The notes below the pieces were generated by a model. That model worked only from the letters and a program-made list of their open reading frames with translations, had not been told where the DNA came from and made no database searches. This document shows positions 8,541 through 17,168 of a stretch of DNA of 35,599 nt, one piece after another. Numbering within the stretch: position 1 is the first letter of the stretch; every line of letters starts with the position of its first letter. A program made the position numbers and the translations under genes. The DNA is from an uncultured Coriobacteriales bacterium (GTDB lineage: Bacteria > Actinomycetota > Coriobacteriia > Coriobacteriales > Eggerthellaceae). Where the stretch lies: NCBI GenBank assembly GCA_946892075.1, contig CAMPNZ010000007.1, forward strand, positions 1-35,599, given 5' to 3'.

Positions 8541-8628
8541 ACGGCTGCAAACCAGCGGGAACGCGTGCAAGCGAAACGGGCACAACGGGAACGCACGGCT
8601 GCAAATCAACGGAGAACGCGTTCACGCA
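8541..8628. repeat. imperfect direct repeat with GGGAACG motifs
   Basis: The 302-base gap between glpX and rsmB contains two copies of a unit of about 33 bases starting ACGGCTGCAAA (8541-8573 and 8595-8628), 54 bases apart. GGGAACG occurs exactly at 8557 and 8587, with a GGAGAACG variant near 8611. No convincing gene, promoter or terminator was seen in 8420-8721. The same heptamer clusters at three other intergenic sites in this window. Confidence 0.65.
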
Positions 8629-8721
8629 CAAACCGGAGCCGAAATGCAAACAAGAACGAGCATGTCACACGCGCGCGGGACGCGCAAACACGCGTGCGCG
8701 CCGTAACCGTCAAACGCGTCG

Positions 8722-10683
8722 TTAACGCACACGCTTAAAGCGAACTGCAAAGTGAGCGTCGGGACCATCAGCACTCAACTCAACTGAAATGCACGATTGC
8801 GACCCAAGCGGCGCAAGCGTAAACGCAGCACCTTCCGTCGATTCTAAAAACTGCTTTACAACGCCGTTATTTTCGCAATACGACGTTGTGCACGTTGAGT
8901 ACACAAGCGACCCACCGAGCGCCACATATGCGGCCGCCGACTTAAGAATTGCCAGTTCAAGCTGGGCAATTTCCTGGATAGCATCGGCAGTAATGCGCCA
9001 ACGAATTTCGGGGTGACGCCGCAGCGTACCAAGCCCCGAGCACGGCGCGTCCACAAACACAACATCGTAGCTGTTCGCAGGCAAAAAACTGTCAAGGCGC
9101 GTTGCATTTCCGCAATAAAATTCGTGAACGTTCACGCCGTAGTGCTGCGTGCGTTCGCGAACAATGTCAAGCTTATAAGCATGCAGGTCGACCGCATCGA
9201 GCTGCGCTTGTTCCTTGTGAGCTGCGAAATAATGGCTTTGCAGCAGAAGTGTTTTACTGCCACGCCCGCAGCCAATCTCAAGCAGCGTCGAGCCTTCCAA
9301 AAGCTGCGCGGCGTGCTGGGCAATGGACTGTGCGCTGGCGTCCGAAACAAAAATTTTTCCCTGGTCAAACAGCGCTTTTACGCTTGGATGAAGGATGCTT
9401 TGAGCGTTACCAACGCGCTTGCAAAAATCTATCAGCGTATCGTTGACTTGCACGTCAAATAGCTTGCTACCTGCGCTTTCAAAGGCGGCGTTCACTTCTT
9501 CGACACTGCTGGTAATACTGTTAATGGCAATGTAAAGAGGCGCTGGCGCGTTGCTTGCGTTCATGAAGTGTGCGGCGTTTTGAGCTCCCATATCGGCAAT
9601 AAGCTGCTCACACAGCCATTTCGGGAAGCCGTACGCACGTGCAAGAGCAGCTGTGTCGCTTTTCGGATCGCCGTACGGAAAAGCTGCACGCGAACGCTCA
9701 ATGCGATGCAAAATGGCATTTCCCAATCCGCTCGCGCACGGGCTTACTGCGCGCACCAGTTCAACACCCTGGTCAATGGCCGCATGCGGTTCTTTGTGCA
9801 GGAATATTAACTCGTAGGTTGAAATGCGCAAAGCGTCGCGAATGTCCTCAAAGGCATCGGCCGGTTTAGCCAGCGCACGATCGATAATTTCATCAAGCGT
9901 GCCATAACAGGTAGCAACGCCAAGTGCCAGCAGAGCCGCGAACGACTTGTCGCTTGACGATAACTTGGATTTGTCTAGGTGAGCGTTCAAAATGTCCTGC
10001 GTGTAGGCCTTTCGAAGGCGAACAAGGCGCGTTACGCGAAGCGCCAAAAGACGCGCGTCGGATGCTTTGTTCGGGTAGAACTCGCCCGCAGAATGCTTGC
10101 TTTGACCAGCGCTATCACCCTGTGGCGCGTGCGATGTGGAACGCTTAAGTTCGCGTTCGCGACGATTTTTCTCGCGTGTGATATTGCCAGGTGCGATGGC
10201 GCTTCGCTTGCCCGCTTTTGGATCAAGTTCGCCGTTGTAAGCAGGTGCTGTATCTGACGTTATGCGTTTAATCTCGCGCGCACGAACGCTTTTCATGGTT
10301 CGAGAACGATAGCCAGGCTGGCGCTTTTCGCCAGAAGCAGCATTGGCGCGCACGCTGGCTGCTTTCTTGTGCGCAGATGCAACTGGTTCAGAGGAAGATA
10401 ACTTCGCGTTATCGACATGCGCTTTCTTGCGCGGAAACGCCGCAGATGAATGGTCAGATGCCGCATTTTTATGAGCGGACTTATGAGCGGGTGCAAACTT
10501 CTTGCGCGGCGATGCGCCGGCATGTGAGCCAGGCGCCGTTTTCTTACGCGCGAAAGGACGCTCCTGTTGTGCTTGGCGTGCTCGCGATGATGATTGTGAA
10601 TGTGATGATGTGTGCGATGTATGATGTGCTGCCTGTCGTACACGTGAGGGTTTATTAGGTCGTTGACCTGCCTGTTCTGTCAT
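8722..10683 (-). CDS. rsmB: 16S rRNA (cytosine-C5) methyltransferase RsmB with long basic N-terminal extension
   Basis: RsmB (Sun) methylates C967 of 16S rRNA (E. coli numbering). The order is: a basic, Ala/Ser/Lys/His-rich, apparently disordered region (1 to about 205) with repeated RKK and HKKAAS patches; a NusB-like RNA-binding domain from RLLALRVTRLVRLRKAY; and a Rossmann methyltransferase with LEIGCGRGSKT, VDAPCSGLGTLRRHPEIRW (Cys548) and YSTCT (nucleophile Cys598). The family is usually about 430-450 residues; this one is 653. The ATG at 10683 overlaps the fmt stop as ATGA and has GGGAGAG six bases upstream. A TTG at 10698 is possible but less likely. It is the third gene of def-fmt-rsmB. 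Confidence 0.93.
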   Translation of the reverse strand: MTEQAGQRPNKPSRVRQAAHHTSHTSSHSQSSSRARQAQQERPFARKKTAPGSHAGASPRKKFAPAHKSAHKNAASDHSSAAFPRKKAHVDNAKLSSSEPVASAHKKAASVRANAASGEKRQPGYRSRTMKSVRAREIKRITSDTAPAYNGELDPKAGKRSAIAPGNITREKNRRERELKRSTSHAPQGDSAGQSKHSAGEFYPNKASDARLLALRVTRLVRLRKAYTQDILNAHLDKSKLSSSDKSFAALLALGVATCYGTLDEIIDRALAKPADAFEDIRDALRISTYELIFLHKEPHAAIDQGVELVRAVSPCASGLGNAILHRIERSRAAFPYGDPKSDTAALARAYGFPKWLCEQLIADMGAQNAAHFMNASNAPAPLYIAINSITSSVEEVNAAFESAGSKLFDVQVNDTLIDFCKRVGNAQSILHPSVKALFDQGKIFVSDASAQSIAQHAAQLLEGSTLLEIGCGRGSKTLLLQSHYFAAHKEQAQLDAVDLHAYKLDIVRERTQHYGVNVHEFYCGNATRLDSFLPANSYDVVFVDAPCSGLGTLRRHPEIRWRITADAIQEIAQLELAILKSAAAYVALGGSLVYSTCTTSYCENNGVVKQFLESTEGAAFTLAPLGSQSCISVELSADGPDAHFAVRFKRVR

Positions 10684-11654
10684 TTTGCGCTCTCCCAAAC
10701 TAAGGTAGCATGTTTTATTCCTTGTATCCCTGACGCAAAAGCGCAGGCGTCCATAGCGCGTTTTCCGCTGGGGATAAGGCTATGAATTTCAAGGATACCA
10801 GATTTACAAGCAAGAAAAAGGCGTTTCGCAAGAAAACACATATCACCTGCGCAAAGCGAGCTAAGGCGCTCGTGCAATAAGGGGTTGTTAAGCGCCGCGT
10901 CATCAGGTACTGAAGCTTTCATCACGCGAACAGGGCGCTTGTCAAGCAGGGCGCGTGCAGGGTGCGCATTGTTGGACGCACGCACTTTTCGCCATGCTTG
11001 AAGTGCAGTGTCATCAGGCGAAAGATACAACTCATCTTTCGTAAGCTTATGCGCATACGTAACAAGCGCACTCTCTTGTGTGTGCCATTCAACTGAATTT
11101 ACAGCAAGCGCGTCTAAACATTCAAGAAGCGACTGCGCACCTAAACACGCCAGCTGTTCGCTGAGTTCGTCATAGGAAAGTTCGCCCAGCGCAACGCGTT
11201 TCGGGAAGCAGAAATCGCCCGCATCAAGAGCTGCTGTCATACGCATACTGCACACGCCAGCATACGTATCGCCCGCTAAAATGGCACGTTCAAGCGGCGC
11301 GGCACCACGCCAGCGCGGAAGAAGCGACGCATGCACGTTAATGGCGCCATAGCGCGCAACGGTAAGCAGCGCTTCGGGAAGCAACATTCCATACGCCGCA
11401 ACACAAATCACGTCGGGCTGCAACGCAGCAAGCGTGTCGATAAGCTGGGGGTTTTTACAGGAAGCAGGCTGATACAAAGGCACATGAGCGTCGTGGGCCA
11501 TGCGACCAACGGCAGACGTTTCAAGGCGCGACCCGCGCGAACGCACAGCATCAGGCGCCGTAAACACAGCGCACACGTCGTGTTTTTCGCTTGCAAGCAG
11601 GTGTTTGAGGATAGTTGCCGCAAACGCTGGCGTTCCCATAAAAACAATGCGCAT
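10680..11654 (-). CDS. fmt: methionyl-tRNA formyltransferase
   Basis: Fmt formylates initiator Met-tRNA using 10-formyl-tetrahydrofolate, so it works directly with peptide deformylase, its upstream neighbour. The 324-residue protein begins MRIVFMGTPAFAA. The formyl-transfer core is INVHASLLPRWRGAAP (His108; SLLPRWRGAAP 110-120), and the downstream catalytic aspartate is in ALDAGDF. The C-terminal tRNA-binding domain follows. Its ATG shares one base with the def stop (TAATG), and its TGA overlaps the rsmB ATG, so the three genes are tightly coupled. Confidence 0.96.
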   Translation of the reverse strand: MRIVFMGTPAFAATILKHLLASEKHDVCAVFTAPDAVRSRGSRLETSAVGRMAHDAHVPLYQPASCKNPQLIDTLAALQPDVICVAAYGMLLPEALLTVARYGAINVHASLLPRWRGAAPLERAILAGDTYAGVCSMRMTAALDAGDFCFPKRVALGELSYDELSEQLACLGAQSLLECLDALAVNSVEWHTQESALVTYAHKLTKDELYLSPDDTALQAWRKVRASNNAHPARALLDKRPVRVMKASVPDDAALNNPLLHERLSSLCAGDMCFLAKRLFLACKSGILEIHSLIPSGKRAMDACAFASGIQGIKHATLVWESAK

Positions 11655-12193
11655 TATGAAGCGCTTTCGATTGAAACGTCACCAGGCATGGCGCCCGCTG
11701 CGCGCGCTTTTGCATACGCATCCAGCAGTTTCAGTTTGTACGTAGGAACGCAGCTTTCAAACAAAGTAATGCCGTTTAGGTGGTCAATTTCATGCTGCAA
11801 ACAACGGCCAAGCAGACCATCGCTTTCAATTTCCCACTCTTCGCCTTTTAAGTCGAAATAACGAACGTGTGCCCACGGCGGACGCGAAACGGGGGCGCTA
11901 ACTCCTGGCACCGACAAACAGCCTTCGTAATCGATAACGGGGTCGCCTTGCAACTCAACAATTTCTGGGTTAAGAAGCACAAGCGGATCTTTAACGCCAT
12001 CGGGCCAATCGCAGTCGACAACAATCAGGCGTTTCAGGACACCTACCTGCGGCGCGGCAAGACCAACGCCGTTATTTTTATACATCGTTTGCGCCATTTG
12101 CGTTGACAAGCGCTTAAGACTTTTGTCGTCAAATGAAGCAGCTTCGCACACGGTATTGAGCAATGGATCGGGAGATCGTACGATCTTCAGCAT
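11654..12193 (-). CDS. def: peptide deformylase
   Basis: Def is the Fe2+/Zn2+ hydrolase that removes N-terminal formyl groups from nascent proteins. The 179-residue product has all three motifs: GVGLAAPQVG (42-51), EGCLSVPG (90-97, metal Cys92) and HEIDH (134-138). ATG codons occur at 12202 and 12193. I prefer 12193, which gives MLKIVRSPDP like the family and has AAGGA about nine bases upstream; the earlier ATG sits directly against that sequence. It is the first gene of def-fmt-rsmB. Confidence 0.95.
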   Translation of the reverse strand: MLKIVRSPDPLLNTVCEAASFDDKSLKRLSTQMAQTMYKNNGVGLAAPQVGVLKRLIVVDCDWPDGVKDPLVLLNPEIVELQGDPVIDYEGCLSVPGVSAPVSRPPWAHVRYFDLKGEEWEIESDGLLGRCLQHEIDHLNGITLFESCVPTYKLKLLDAYAKARAAGAMPGDVSIESAS

Positions 12194-12225
12194 AAAAACC
12201 ATCCTTACATTTCAAAATGCAATAC

Positions 12226-12249
12226 AAAAAAACTACGCTTTGCGTGCAG
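12226..12249 (-). terminator. weak hairpin plus U7 upstream of def
   Basis: On the minus strand a short bulged stem (CT..ACGC / GCGTAG around AAA) is followed by seven T residues (12226-12232). It could end dnaG transcripts or act as a leader element 33 bases before the def ATG. The stem is short, so the call is tentative. The rest of 12250-12398 shows a TATACT-like hexamer near 12275 but no matching -35 box. Confidence 0.35.
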
Positions 12250-12398
12250 GCTTTGTTTTCTTTGTCGGTGCTAGTATATGACAAAAATTCGCGCGCGGGC
12301 TAAGGTATTGCAAAATGTAGCGTAACTGCAACACAAACGCATAAACGGTACCATTTGCCCACATGCGCAGAAATGCTTGGAAACGCGTAAAAGTGCAC

Positions 12399-12425
12399 GG
12401 GAACGGGAACGGGCGCGTTGGAACG
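12399..12425. repeat. GGGAACG tandem cluster
   Basis: Two overlapping exact copies of GGGAACG (12399-12405 and 12405-12411, six-base period) continue into GGGCGCGTTGGAACG. Three G3 runs with three-base loops plus a G2 give modest quadruplex potential on the plus strand. It lies 20-50 bases downstream of the dnaG stop. The same heptamer recurs at the three other intergenic clusters. Confidence 0.6.
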
Positions 12426-12446
12426 CCAAACATACGTCACTCACCG

Positions 12447-14465
12447 CTACTCGCGTGCTTGCTGGTGCTTAAGCTTGCGCTCGAACAGCTCTTTTTGCCA
12501 GCTACTTATTTGGCAAAACAGCTGGTCACGCTCGGAAGTGTGTTCACCTAAAGCTTGCAGCTGTTTAATGCGGCCGCGCGCGTACGTAATTTTATCTTCC
12601 AAATCGCCCATCGCAAGCTCTTCAAATAAATAAGAAAGGCGCTGGTCATCCGTATCGTGTACCGCCATCAAACCCTGCGAAAGGCGCGGCATCAGCGCTG
12701 CAAACTGTTGCGACAGAGCGCTCATCAGCACGTCAGTCGAAAGCGCGCGGCGTTCGCTTTGGGAGCGTGCGTATTCATCGCACAAAAAGGCTGCAAGCTG
12801 TGCTAACACTTCAACGCTCCACTTTGTTTGGCGAAGCTGCTGTTGAACGTGTGCAATTCCTTCAGGCTTTCGTATCAAAATGCACAAAACGCTGAACTCA
12901 ATGCGCGCTCGATTCGTGCTTTTACCTGGTGTTTGCGGGGAACGTGATGCCGCTGCGCCCGCTGCCGTATTCGCACCCATTCGCGCTGCACGCGTTGTCG
13001 TGGGCGCGGATTGTAGCGCTGCCGCTTGCTGCTGACCTTGCGCGCCCCGTGCCCCAAACACCGCACTTCCGGCGCTTGCATAAGACGCCTGCGTGCGGGA
13101 AGCGTTCTGGTCGTGCGCGGTAAAAGACGCCGCTGTTTTGGGCGTTAGCGCAGCTAAGGCCTTCAGCGCATCATCGGTGCGCACATTGCATCTGTCGGCA
13201 AGAAGCGACACGTATTCCTTTGCAAGCAGCGAGTGTTTAATGGGCGCTAATACGCTCAGTGCATCAGAAAATGCCTGCGTGCGTTCCCAAGGATTTTCCA
13301 GATTGTACTGCGCTAAGCGTCGCTCAATGCCAAAAAGCAGCAACGGCTGCGCGTGCTCGATAAGCGCCTCAAGCGCTTGCCCACCGTGCGCTGCAACAAA
13401 TTCCGCCGGATCAAGGTTATCGGGAAGCGTTACTGCTTTCAACTGAACGCGCGCCGCCCCCGCCTCGGGCGTAAAGCGGTCGTCAATGAATTGCAAAGCG
13501 CGCTCAATTGCATGCTGACCTGCGTTATCGCCATCAAAAAGATACACAATGCTCCGTTTCGCAAAGCGTGCAAGCAGGTTGATGTGCTGCGAAGTAAGCG
13601 CCGTACCAAGCGTCGCAACTGCTTGAGTAATGCCTGCTTGATGCAGCGCTATCACATCGGTATAGCCTTCCACAACAATAGCTTCGCCTTTTTCGCTCAT
13701 GGACGTTTTGGCTTTGTTCAGGCCAAACAGCACGCGCGATTTGTGGAACAAGGGCGACTCGGAGGTATTGAGATACTTCGGCTGGCCGCTGCCAATAACG
13801 CGCCCACCAAATGCAATAACATGGTCAGAAACGTCGAAAATAGGAAACATGATGCGATTGAAAAAACGATCGTGAACAGCGCCGTTTGCATTTTTAAGTG
13901 CCACATTGGCCGCAATCATATCCGCATCCGTATACGACTTCGAGCGCAAATAATTCACAAGCGTGCCATTCCCAGGTGCAAAACCAAGCTTCCACGTACG
14001 AGGAATATCGCCCCCTAACTGACGCGACGATAAATAATCGCGCGCAGCTTGCGCTTGTTCAGATTTCAGACGCATAAGCTGGCAATGGTAAAATTCCGCT
14101 GCATCGCTGCACAGTTGCTTAAGCGTTAAGCTTGAAGAACGAGGTGCACTATTCCCAGCTCGTTGGTGCTTTTCAAGCGGAATGTGCGCACGCTCGGCAA
14201 GATATTCAAGCGCTTCTGTGAAATTCATATTCTCGGCACGTTCAACAAACGAGATGGCATCGCCACCTGCACCGCAGCCAAAACAATGCCATAATCCCAG
14301 CGCATCGTCAATTTTCAGCGAAGGGGTTTTTTCGTGATGAAATGGACAGCAACACCAAAAATCGCCACCGCGCTTCACAAGTGCGCCGCGCATCGCAAAA
14401 AGCTCCTTTAAGCTGCTTGCTTCGCGCACACGGCGAATTTCTTCATCGCTGTATCCAAAAGCCAT
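12447..14465 (-). CDS. dnaG: DNA primase
   Basis: DnaG synthesises RNA primers at the replication fork with the DnaB helicase. The 672-residue protein has an N-terminal CHC2 zinc finger (Cys40, His43 region, then HCFGCG with Cys61 and Cys64), the RNA polymerase core, and a TOPRIM domain with VVEGYTDV (Glu266) and LFDGDNAGQ. An Ala/Gln/Thr-rich linker of about 100 residues then leads to the C-terminal helicase-interaction domain. It starts six bases after the stop of a small membrane protein gene, with only a weak AGG ribosome binding site, which suggests translational coupling. The usual neighbour rpoD is not present here. Confidence 0.96.
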   Translation of the reverse strand: MAFGYSDEEIRRVREASSLKELFAMRGALVKRGGDFWCCCPFHHEKTPSLKIDDALGLWHCFGCGAGGDAISFVERAENMNFTEALEYLAERAHIPLEKHQRAGNSAPRSSSLTLKQLCSDAAEFYHCQLMRLKSEQAQAARDYLSSRQLGGDIPRTWKLGFAPGNGTLVNYLRSKSYTDADMIAANVALKNANGAVHDRFFNRIMFPIFDVSDHVIAFGGRVIGSGQPKYLNTSESPLFHKSRVLFGLNKAKTSMSEKGEAIVVEGYTDVIALHQAGITQAVATLGTALTSQHINLLARFAKRSIVYLFDGDNAGQHAIERALQFIDDRFTPEAGAARVQLKAVTLPDNLDPAEFVAAHGGQALEALIEHAQPLLLFGIERRLAQYNLENPWERTQAFSDALSVLAPIKHSLLAKEYVSLLADRCNVRTDDALKALAALTPKTAASFTAHDQNASRTQASYASAGSAVFGARGAQGQQQAAALQSAPTTTRAARMGANTAAGAAASRSPQTPGKSTNRARIEFSVLCILIRKPEGIAHVQQQLRQTKWSVEVLAQLAAFLCDEYARSQSERRALSTDVLMSALSQQFAALMPRLSQGLMAVHDTDDQRLSYLFEELAMGDLEDKITYARGRIKQLQALGEHTSERDQLFCQISSWQKELFERKLKHQQARE

Positions 14466-14471
14466 AATAAC

Positions 14472-14834
14472 CTACAAAGTGCCTGATGACTGCTGTGTTG
14501 ACGCATCCTTGTAAGCATCCGCACCCGCGTCCGAGCGCGCCGCGTTCGCTTGCTTGCTATCCTCACGTTCGCCACCATGTGATGCGGGGGTTTTTGAGCG
14601 TGCTGCCATAGAAAGCGTTTCGCTGCTTAATGAGCGGGTAAAATTGTGATTTTTTTGAATCATGTAGCGCGCGCCGTAAAACAAAGCAATAGCAACTATA
14701 TACAAAAAAACGATTGTCATAATGCGCCCAACACTGGGCGTTTTATATCCAATTACCAACACGCCGACACCAAAACTTGCCATAACGGCACTTAATATAC
14801 TTAACCAGCGCATATACTGAGGGACTGGCGACAT
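14472..14834 (-). CDS. small two-helix membrane protein of unknown function
   Basis: I do not recognise a family. The 120-residue product has two predicted transmembrane helices (about 11-30 and 37-56) joined by a short KTPSVG loop. A polar, Ser/Ala/Asp-rich tail of about 60 residues with no cysteines follows. The frame is open further upstream, but the ATG at 14834 has a strong AAGGAG four bases before it. It is directly upstream of dnaG and appears to share its promoter. The short double-helix hairpin with small loop resembles generic DUF-type integral membrane proteins of Gram-positive bacteria; no function is implied. Confidence 0.75.
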   Translation of the reverse strand: MSPVPQYMRWLSILSAVMASFGVGVLVIGYKTPSVGRIMTIVFLYIVAIALFYGARYMIQKNHNFTRSLSSETLSMAARSKTPASHGGEREDSKQANAARSDAGADAYKDASTQQSSGTL

Positions 14835-14865
14835 AATTGCTCCTTTTTTCGTTCTTATATAAGCG

Positions 14866-14894
14866 AGTATAACAAAAAAATAATTAACACCCAA
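14866..14894 (-). promoter_or_regulatory. promoter for membrane protein-dnaG unit
   Basis: The minus strand shows TTGGGT (14889-14894), a 17-base A/T-rich spacer and TATACT (14866-14871). A start near 14859 gives a leader of about 25 bases. It lies in the divergent gap with the plus-strand dGTPase gene. A matching plus-strand promoter could not be fixed; TACAAT near 14913 is the only candidate -10. Confidence 0.6.
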
Positions 14895-14944
14895 CATGAA
14901 TACACGCCTGATACAATAGAGTTGATAAAAGAATGGAGAAAACT

Positions 14945-16198
14945 ATGAGCGATCACACAAAAATGTACCCCCTCCTTAGTTTGCAGCCTGATATTGAGGC
15001 TGCTATCCGCGATGACAAAAAGTACGGCAGGAAAAGTAAGTATGCTTTTGCAGATGACGACATTATCCGCCGCGAAGATAACGAACACGACCGCGCAACG
15101 CTTGTGCGCTCTGCCTTTGCGCGCGACAGCGAAAAGATTATCAACATCCCAGCATACAATCGCTATGTTGATAAAACGCAAGTGTTCTCGTTTATCAAAA
15201 ATGATGATATTTGCCGCCGCGGGCTGCACGTGCAGTTGGTAGCGCGCGTTGCACGCTCGATTTGCTCGTGTTTAGGGCTGAACACCTCGCTTGCAGAAGC
15301 GATTGCGCTTGGGCATGATTTGGGACATGCGCCGTTTGGACACGTGGGAGAACGCCTGTTAAACGGCTGTTACCACAAGTATACAGGCCGCTATTTCAAC
15401 CATAATGTGCAAAGCGTGCGTGTGATGGACACGCTCTATCGGCGCAATATCAGCTTGCAAACGCTCAACGGCGCGCTGTGCCATAACGGCGAGTTTGTGC
15501 AAAAAGCGCTGCGCATGCGTGCGATGGATACCTTTGTCGACCTGGACGAAACGGTCGAAAAGTGCATTAGCGATGAGCAAAACATTAAATTGTTGCGCCC
15601 GAGCACCTTGGAAGGCTGCGTTGTTCGCATGGCCGACATGATTGCCTACATTGGCAAAGACAGAAACGATGCAATTGATCTGGGAATTATCCCTGACTTT
15701 TCGTGTTTTTCATCGCAGAAAATTGGCGTGCGCAACGGCGAGATTCTGAACAACATGATCGTTGACATTATCAACAATAGCTACGGCAAAGATCATATAG
15801 AAATGAGTCAAGAAGCGTTTAACGACATCAAGGAAGCGAAAAAAGAGAACTATCGCTATATCTATGAACTTGAAGGTCAAGCACTTGAAGAAAATCACAA
15901 CGTAGCGCCTATGTTTGAAGCACTCTACGATGCGCTTTACGACGATTTGCTTCATAAACGCGAAACGTCTACCATTTATCGTCACCATATAGATTATTTG
16001 TGCAAGAAATCGCAAAGCATCACGCGCGAAAGTTATTTGCAAGAAGACCCGCATCAGATTGTTGTTGATTATATCTCATCGATGACAGACGACTATTTTG
16101 TGCGCTTGTATAACCACACATTCCCGCGCAGTGCTGCACAAACAGACACCACAGCGCCCTACGAATACAGCTATCAATTTATTCACGATAACGAATAA
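14945..16198 (+). CDS. dGTPase-like HD-domain deoxynucleotide triphosphohydrolase
   Basis: The product is an HD-superfamily triphosphohydrolase of the dGTPase type, expected to cleave dNTPs to deoxynucleoside and triphosphate. The 417-residue protein has an N-terminal RDSEKIINIPAYNRYVDKTQVF segment (equivalent to the NRLRHKTQVF region), GLHVQLVARVARSIC, and the HD motif ALGHDLGHAPFGHVGE (His124, Asp125). Further residues FNHNVQS and ADMIAYIGKD complete the typical metal and substrate set. I choose the ATG at 14945, with GGAG six bases upstream; ATG 14933 is four codons earlier. Substrate preference (dGTP or other dNTPs) cannot be inferred. It is one of only two plus-strand genes here. Confidence 0.9.
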   Translation: MSDHTKMYPLLSLQPDIEAAIRDDKKYGRKSKYAFADDDIIRREDNEHDRATLVRSAFARDSEKIINIPAYNRYVDKTQVFSFIKNDDICRRGLHVQLVARVARSICSCLGLNTSLAEAIALGHDLGHAPFGHVGERLLNGCYHKYTGRYFNHNVQSVRVMDTLYRRNISLQTLNGALCHNGEFVQKALRMRAMDTFVDLDETVEKCISDEQNIKLLRPSTLEGCVVRMADMIAYIGKDRNDAIDLGIIPDFSCFSSQKIGVRNGEILNNMIVDIINNSYGKDHIEMSQEAFNDIKEAKKENYRYIYELEGQALEENHNVAPMFEALYDALYDDLLHKRETSTIYRHHIDYLCKKSQSITRESYLQEDPHQIVVDYISSMTDDYFVRLYNHTFPRSAAQTDTTAPYEYSYQFIHDNE

Positions 16199-16410
16199 TT
16201 GCTTAGTGAACACGAAAACTTCGTTATACTATTCTGCGTGCGAAAATGACCTTACTCCTCCGTGTGCGCACGTGAAATGTATTCATGCACTTCGCAGCGA
16301 CGCGCGGGGAAATGCAATGTGGGTTTGCATCATATTCGCCTGCGCGCTATTGTTGCAAGCACTATACTATACACATGGAGAGGTCCTGTGCAAAAGGAGC
16401 TGATACTTTT

Positions 16411-16962
16411 ATGAGATTGCTTATTGCTTCAGACATACACGGCTCAACCTTTGCCGCGCGTCACCTGGTAGGACGCATTGAAGCAGAAAAGGTTGACCAT
16501 GTGTTATTGCTGGGCGACTTGCTGTATCATGGTCCTCGAAATGCCTTACCAACAGGCTATAATCCAAAAGAATGCGCTGAGTTACTGAATATGAACGCGC
16601 GTGTTACCACCGCTGTACGCGGTAATTGCGACTCTGAAGTTGATCAGTGGATGCTGCATTTTCCCTGCATGAGCGACTATACGCTCCTTATCAGTGACGA
16701 TATCACGTTTTTTGCAACGCACGGGCATCGTCCTGGGCTGCGACCAGGCGATTTGCCCGACCTTAAACCTGGTTCGATATTTCTGTACGGCCACACACAC
16801 AAAAAAGGCTTTTCGCAAGAAGGTAAAATTTTGCTGGTAAATCCAGGGAGTATTGCCATTCCGAAAGACGGCGTTGCAAGCTATGCCTTATACGCGAACG
16901 GATTTATCGACTTGAAAACCATGCAAGGTGAAGTAATTGAGTCGTGCTGCGTAAAAATGTAA
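16411..16962 (+). CDS. YfcE-like metallophosphoesterase
   Basis: This is a small calcineurin-like phosphodiesterase of the MJ0936/YfcE type with a dinuclear metal site. The 183-residue product shows each ligand motif in order: ASDIHG (Asp8, His10), LLLGDLLYHG (Asp36), RGNCDSEVD (Asn72), FATHGH (His104) and YGHTHKKG (His128, His130). The physiological substrate is unknown for most of the family. The open frame begins 42 codons earlier, but that part is unlike the family. The ATG at 16411 gives the canonical MRLLIASDIHG and has AAGGAG 11-12 bases upstream. The 212-base gap before it (16199-16410) contains two TATACTAT sequences (near 16225 and 16363) that could be -10 elements, without clear -35 partners. 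Confidence 0.92.
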   Translation: MRLLIASDIHGSTFAARHLVGRIEAEKVDHVLLLGDLLYHGPRNALPTGYNPKECAELLNMNARVTTAVRGNCDSEVDQWMLHFPCMSDYTLLISDDITFFATHGHRPGLRPGDLPDLKPGSIFLYGHTHKKGFSQEGKILLVNPGSIAIPKDGVASYALYANGFIDLKTMQGEVIESCCVKM

Positions 16963-17087
16963 GGGGCACATACTGCTGATGGCGCGAATAATGCCTGGCG
17001 CTAATACACCCAGTGCACACGCATCGCGCAAAAACGCTGCTGATACATAAGCACACCATGCAAGGTACGCAGAAACATAAAACAAGT

Positions 17088-17122
17088 CAAAAATAAAACG
17101 CCCCACGCAATGCATGGAGCGC
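17088..17122 (-). terminator. intrinsic terminator of hppA
   Basis: On the minus strand a 10-bp stem with two G-U pairs (17112-17121 with 17099-17108, loop ATT) is followed by a T-rich tract (TTTTATTTTT). It lies about 50 bases after the hppA stop. On the plus strand CTTTCTTTG follows the stem, so it may also stop the convergent phosphoesterase transcript. Confidence 0.85.
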
Positions 17123-17168
17123 TTTCTTTGTATCCTCACTCAAAGGGTAGATCGCATAGTGCTGTGTA

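Noticed and set aside
8420..8596. 59-codon upstream extension of glpX
   Set aside because: Unlike the family and arginine-rich; ATG 8419 has a ribosome binding site and the conserved N-terminus.
16199..16410. Gene in the gap before the phosphoesterase
   Set aside because: Only short frames without start signals; the gap probably holds a promoter but no full -35/-10 pair was found.
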